Shown one piece after another: positions 60,660-64,000 of a DNA stretch of 64,000 nt. Under the pieces are notes generated by a model. That model was not told the DNA's origin and did no database searches. It was given only the letters and a program-made list of their open reading frames with translations. Position 1 is the stretch's first letter. Every line of letters starts with the position of its first letter. The stretch is taken from assembly GCA_037385685.1 (NCBI GenBank), contig JARRMW010000004.1, positions 1 to 64,000 of the forward strand, written 5' to 3'. The position numbers and the translations under genes are program-made. Source of the stretch: Sva-25 sp037385685. Its GTDB lineage: Bacteria > Pseudomonadota > Gammaproteobacteria > Chromatiales > Chromatiaceae.

Positions 60660-62134
60660 GAAGCGTCTTTCTGCTTTTGCTCCTCGCCATGCAGTTGGTC
60701 GGGTGTGCCCGGCAGGAGCCGGAAGGCATCCGTTTTGGCGTTCAGCAACTGCCGTTCAATTTCGATCCACGACAGGCAACAGACGCGGCCTCTGAGCGTG
60801 TTAACCACCTGCTTTACCAGGGACTCGTGCGCTTCGACGAGCATCGTCAGCCGCAGCCCTCGCTGGCGACATGGGAGAGGCCCGATCCACAAAGGTACAG
60901 GTTCACGCTATCGGGCGATGATAAGTTCGATGATGGATCTCCTGTCACCATCCGTGATGTCGTCGCGACCTATGAAAGTATCCTCGACCCGGCCAGGAAC
61001 TCTCCTCACAGGTCGACACTCTCCCTGATCAGGGAGATACGTGCGATTAACGATAACACCCTTGATTTCCTTCTTGACCGGGCAGACCCCTACTTCCCCT
61101 CTTATCTCTCTGCAGGCATCTTGCCGGCAAGGCTCATCGAGGCCGCCCATGATTTCAGCAGCAAGCCTGTCGGTAGCGGGCCATTCCGACTGCTGGCCCG
61201 CGAAGCGGGACGTCTTCAGCTCGAACGAAAATCCGACGGATTGCTCCTGAGCCTTTTGCTCGTGAAGGAGCCCAGCGTTCGCGTCCTGAAACTGCTGCGC
61301 AATGAAATTGACCTGCTGCAGAACGATCTTCCGCCATCACTGGTCGACTATCTTGCGAAACAGCCCGGTGTGCGGGTGCAGACAGTCGATGGGAGCAATT
61401 ACACGTATGTCGGCTTCAATCTTGATGATCCTGTCACGGGTGATCCGCGGATCAGGGCAGCCGTTGCGCATGCCATTGATCGTGATGCCATCATCAGACA
61501 TGTTTTCATGGGGCGTGCACGAAAAGCTGCTGGCCTGTTTCCTCCGGAGCATCCGCTTGGAATAAACGCCCGGGACACTGTTCCCTTCGATCCGGCAAAG
61601 TCGCTCGCCCTGCTGCGTGAAGCAGGATATGGACCTGCTCGTCCTCTGGAACTCACATGGAAGACGTCGAGCGACCCATTCCGGCTTCGACTGGCAACTG
61701 TCATGCAGCAGCAACTTGCCAATGTAGGGATTCGGGTACGCATCAAGAGCTATGATTTCGGCACCTTTTTCGGTGATATCAAGGCAGGCAACTTCCAGCT
61801 CTACAGTCTTACCTGGGTTGGTCTCAAGACGCCTGATACTTTTCGGTATATCTTTCACAGCGACTCGATTCCCCCGGGGGGAGCCAATCGCGGTCGCTAT
61901 CGTTCAATGAAAGCAGACCGGTTGATCGAATCGGCCGAGAAAGAGGCTGATATCGATGCGCAGGTTAGCCTCTATCGCCAGTTGCAAGAGCAATTGTTGC
62001 TTGATCTTCCCTATGTCCCGCTGTGGTACGAGGACCAGCTGGCGGCCTACCGGCCGGATACCATCGATGGCTATGTTCCCAGGCGTGATGGAAGCTATGA
62101 TGCTCTGATCGGGCTACAGCAACACAGAGAATGA
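60647..62134 (+). CDS. Peptide ABC transporter substrate-binding lipoprotein
   Basis: The protein of about 495 residues belongs to the SBP_bac_5 (OppA/DppA) family. The signal ends in LVGC (Cys20), a lipobox, so it is a lipoprotein. GIRFGVQQLPFNFDPRQATDAASERVNHLLYQGLV, YRFTLSGDDKFDDGSPVTIRDVVATYESIL and VRAAVAHAID-type segments match. The start is TTG at 60647 or GTG at 60653, both inside the CYTH gene. It shares four bases with the YkuD gene downstream and belongs to a Dpp/Opp-like operon. Confidence 0.93.
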   Translation: MHVVRSVFLLLLLAMQLVGCARQEPEGIRFGVQQLPFNFDPRQATDAASERVNHLLYQGLVRFDEHRQPQPSLATWERPDPQRYRFTLSGDDKFDDGSPVTIRDVVATYESILDPARNSPHRSTLSLIREIRAINDNTLDFLLDRADPYFPSYLSAGILPARLIEAAHDFSSKPVGSGPFRLLAREAGRLQLERKSDGLLLSLLLVKEPSVRVLKLLRNEIDLLQNDLPPSLVDYLAKQPGVRVQTVDGSNYTYVGFNLDDPVTGDPRIRAAVAHAIDRDAIIRHVFMGRARKAAGLFPPEHPLGINARDTVPFDPAKSLALLREAGYGPARPLELTWKTSSDPFRLRLATVMQQQLANVGIRVRIKSYDFGTFFGDIKAGNFQLYSLTWVGLKTPDTFRYIFHSDSIPPGGANRGRYRSMKADRLIESAEKEADIDAQVSLYRQLQEQLLLDLPYVPLWYEDQLAAYRPDTIDGYVPRRDGSYDALIGLQQHRE

Positions 62135-62619
62135 CGAAAGAAACGCATATCAGGGTCAGCCTCACAAGCCAGGAACTGGTGTTACAGGATGCGAGCGGTC
62201 AACGCCTTGTCTATCCTGTCTCGACGGCGCTCAGGGGTGCTGGGGAGCTGATCAACAGTGAATGCACTCCCAGGGGATGGCACCGTGTGCGTTGCATCAT
62301 CGGGCAAGGTTGCCCGGTGAATGCAGTCTTCACCGGTCGCCGCTTTACGGGGGAAATCTATTCCGACGAACTTGCGCGTCTCCAGCCAGGCAGGGACTGG
62401 ATTCTCAGCAGGATACTCTGGCTCTCCGGGAGTGAATCCGGCTTCAACAGGGGAGGGGATTGTGACACCTTGCGGCGGTACATCTACATTCATGGCACGC
62501 CTGACTCGGAGCCGGTCGGGGTTCCCCGTTCACATGGCTGCATTCGCATGCGGAATCAGGATGTGATCGATCTTGCCTGCCGGGTTACGTCCGGTACCAC
62601 GGTCCTGATCGAAGAGTAA
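62131..62619 (+). CDS. Cytoplasmic-type YkuD (L,D-transpeptidase-fold) enzyme
   Basis: The 162-residue YkuD domain has IHGTPD (His121) and the catalytic SHGCIRM (Cys137) near its C-terminus. It starts directly at the catalytic domain with no signal peptide or LysM, so it should stay in the cytoplasm. Recently described cytoplasmic YkuD proteins, ElsL (formerly LdtK) in Acinetobacter and LdcV in Vibrio, are L,D-carboxypeptidases that trim murein tetrapeptides during recycling; this size and lack of signal fit. It lies between the binding protein and permease genes of a peptide importer, overlapping the former by four bases. Confidence 0.85.
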   Translation: MTKETHIRVSLTSQELVLQDASGQRLVYPVSTALRGAGELINSECTPRGWHRVRCIIGQGCPVNAVFTGRRFTGEIYSDELARLQPGRDWILSRILWLSGSESGFNRGGDCDTLRRYIYIHGTPDSEPVGVPRSHGCIRMRNQDVIDLACRVTSGTTVLIEE

Positions 62620-62620
62620 G

Positions 62621-63529
62621 ATGCTCACTCGCGTCATGACATCTCTCATCACCTTGATCGGGGTCGTCTCGCTCGTTTTTTTCCTGATTCACCTGATACC
62701 GGGAGACCCTGTCGAATACATTCTCGGTGATTCGGCACGCCCTGCGGACAGGGAGGCATTACGATCCGAACTCGGGCTCGACAGGCCGGTGATTATCCAG
62801 TATGCCGATTATCTCTCCGGACTGGTTCGACTCGATCTCGGCCATTCGCTGCATAGCAGGCAGCCTGTGAGCGAATTGTTGCTTGAAAGATTGCCAGCCA
62901 CGCTTAAGCTGTCACTGGCAGCTTTTCTCCTGGCAATCCTGATCGCTTTTCCGCTGGGAGTGCTTGCCGCGACCCGCAGCGGTACTTCGTGGGATTCGGG
63001 CGCGATGGTACTCTCACTGCTTGGCGTCTCCATACCGAACTTCTGGCTTGGTCCGATGCTCATCCTGCTGTTTTCACTCTGGCTGGGCCTGACACCGGTG
63101 AGTGGAATGGAACAGCCGGGATCGCTCATTTTGCCGGCTGTGACGCTTGGCGTTTCGCTTGCGGCGATCCTCGCACGCATGGTCCGCAGTTCGCTTCTCG
63201 AGGTACTTAACGAGGACTACATAAGGACAGCGCGAGCCAAGGGTGTGAGCGAGCAGGTTATCGTCTGGAAACATGCCCTGAGCAACGCACTGCTACCGGT
63301 CATCACACTGCTCGGTCTCCAGTTCGGCGCATTGCTCGCAGGGTCTGTGATCACGGAGAAGGTCTTCTCCTGGCCTGGTGTCGGGCTCCTGTTGATCGAT
63401 GCCATCCAGCAACGCGATTACCCGGTGGTGCAGGGGGCTGTCTTGCTCATCGCTGTCAGTTATCTGGTCGTCAATCGTCTCACTGATCTGCTCTACAGGG
63501 CTGTCGACCCCAGGATTAAAGTGGCATGA
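62621..63529 (+). CDS. ABC transporter permease, DppB/OppB family
   Basis: The 302-residue inner-membrane permease has the DppB N-terminus (VMTSLITLIGVVSLVFFLIHLIPGDPVEYILGD) and about six transmembrane helices. The EAA loop (NEDYIRTARAKGVSEQVIVWKHALSNALLPVITLLGLQFG near 195-233) contacts the ATPase. It starts one base after the YkuD gene and shares four bases with the second permease. Confidence 0.95.
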   Translation: MLTRVMTSLITLIGVVSLVFFLIHLIPGDPVEYILGDSARPADREALRSELGLDRPVIIQYADYLSGLVRLDLGHSLHSRQPVSELLLERLPATLKLSLAAFLLAILIAFPLGVLAATRSGTSWDSGAMVLSLLGVSIPNFWLGPMLILLFSLWLGLTPVSGMEQPGSLILPAVTLGVSLAAILARMVRSSLLEVLNEDYIRTARAKGVSEQVIVWKHALSNALLPVITLLGLQFGALLAGSVITEKVFSWPGVGLLLIDAIQQRDYPVVQGAVLLIAVSYLVVNRLTDLLYRAVDPRIKVA

Positions 63530-64000
63530 GTCGCTGGTTTGCCACAGTGATCCTCCTCTGCTGGGTCTCTGTTGTACTACTGCAGCCGTTGCTTCAGACA
63601 ACGCCGAACCAGATCCAGCTTGATGCCATCCTCGCCCCGCCTTCGATGGAATACTGGCTCGGTAATGATGCGCTCGGACGCTCAGTCGGAGAGCGTCTGC
63701 TGGCCGGTGCCGAGATCGCCTTGCTGGTTTCCGTAGCAACCGTGATGATCTCCGCCCTGGCCGGCACGCTTATAGGCGCGCTAAGTGGCTATGCAGGGGG
63801 CATGACGGATGTTGTCATATCAAGGATCATTGACATCATGCTGGCATTCCCGGGGATTCTCCTCGCGATCGCACTTGCAGCGGTCCTCGGGCCCGGCATC
63901 GACAATCTCGTGATTGCGATTTCCGTCGTGGGCTGGGTAGGCTATGCCCGGCTTGCACGCGCCCAGGCATTGTCACTGAAACAGCGTGAACATGTGTCGG
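63526..64000 (+). CDS. ABC transporter permease, DppC/OppC family (cut at window end)
   Basis: The first 158 codons are present; the gene runs past the edge. GNDALGRSVGERLLAGAEIALLVSVATVMISALAGTLIGALSGYAGGMTDVVISRIIDIMLAFPGILLAIALAAVLG is the typical DppC start, followed by the beginning of the EAA region (YARLARAQALSLK). ATPase genes are expected downstream. Confidence 0.93.
   Translation, partial: MSRWFATVILLCWVSVVLLQPLLQTTPNQIQLDAILAPPSMEYWLGNDALGRSVGERLLAGAEIALLVSVATVMISALAGTLIGALSGYAGGMTDVVISRIIDIMLAFPGILLAIALAAVLGPGIDNLVIAISVVGWVGYARLARAQALSLKQREHVS

Overview
The window looks like chromosome of a gammaproteobacterium with moderately high GC. Markers are AceK, RelA, ComEC, LpxK and KdsB, GspA/GspB, ZapE and the regulator of PEP synthase. 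A class III PHA synthase (PhaE plus PhaC) and a high-potential iron-sulfur protein suggest a relative of the Chromatiales, but no rRNA or taxonomic marker is present, so this is inference. I found no tRNA, rRNA, CRISPR array, insertion sequence or prophage. Genes are dense and mostly ordinary core metabolism.

Layout. 0.3-7.2 kb (minus): a propionate (2-methylcitrate cycle) operon, GntR regulator-prpB-prpC-prpD-nitroreductase-prpE, with a LysR-type regulator just upstream. 8.7-18.9 kb (plus): zapE, then tightly coupled ppsR-ppsA and an unusual 824-residue HAD phosphatase/2-phosphoglycerate-kinase-like fusion, a MliC-like lipoprotein, and a GNAT/Enzyme I-like/TspO group. 19.1-21.3 kb: an eight-haem-motif, TPR-containing cytochrome. 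21.4-23.5 kb (minus): a collapsed moxR-bat locus. 24.3-29.2 kb (minus): an SRAP-like protein and an RND efflux pair. 29.5-33.6 kb: small exported proteins, class I fumarase and a TauE/SafE permease. 33.8-37.8 kb: phaE-phaC-aceK. 37.9-41.7 kb: nnrU, a HiPIP, rraA and isocitrate lyase aceA. 42.1-50.2 kb: panD, a DUF1015 gene, relA, tolC, crcB, serS and a BI-1 family gene. 50.5-54.8 kb: gspA-gspB-tcdA and small membrane proteins. 54.9-60.2 kb: comEC-exbB-exbD-lpxK-ycaR-kdsB. 60.2-64 kb: a CYTH gene and a peptide ABC importer operon with an embedded cytoplasmic-looking L,D-transpeptidase-fold enzyme, cut by the window edge.

How the genes fit together. Many genes deal with growth on C2/C3 compounds: propionyl-CoA activation and the methylcitrate cycle, isocitrate lyase and the isocitrate dehydrogenase switch AceK (glyoxylate shunt), PEP synthase with its regulator (gluconeogenesis), fumarase, and PHA storage. 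The same perfect palindrome, ATTGTCGACAAT, lies in the control region of the GntR-prp operon and again, with a second GTCGAC-centred palindrome, in front of aceA 34 kb away. This suggests that one GntR regulator joins propionate catabolism and the glyoxylate shunt.

The most unusual items are the HAD/2-PGK fusion translationally coupled to ppsA, the Enzyme I-like protein that lacks the HPr-binding domain, the deleted and amber-interrupted moxR/batD remnant, the histone-like lysine-rich tail on PhaE, and the leaderless YkuD enzyme inside the peptide transporter operon.
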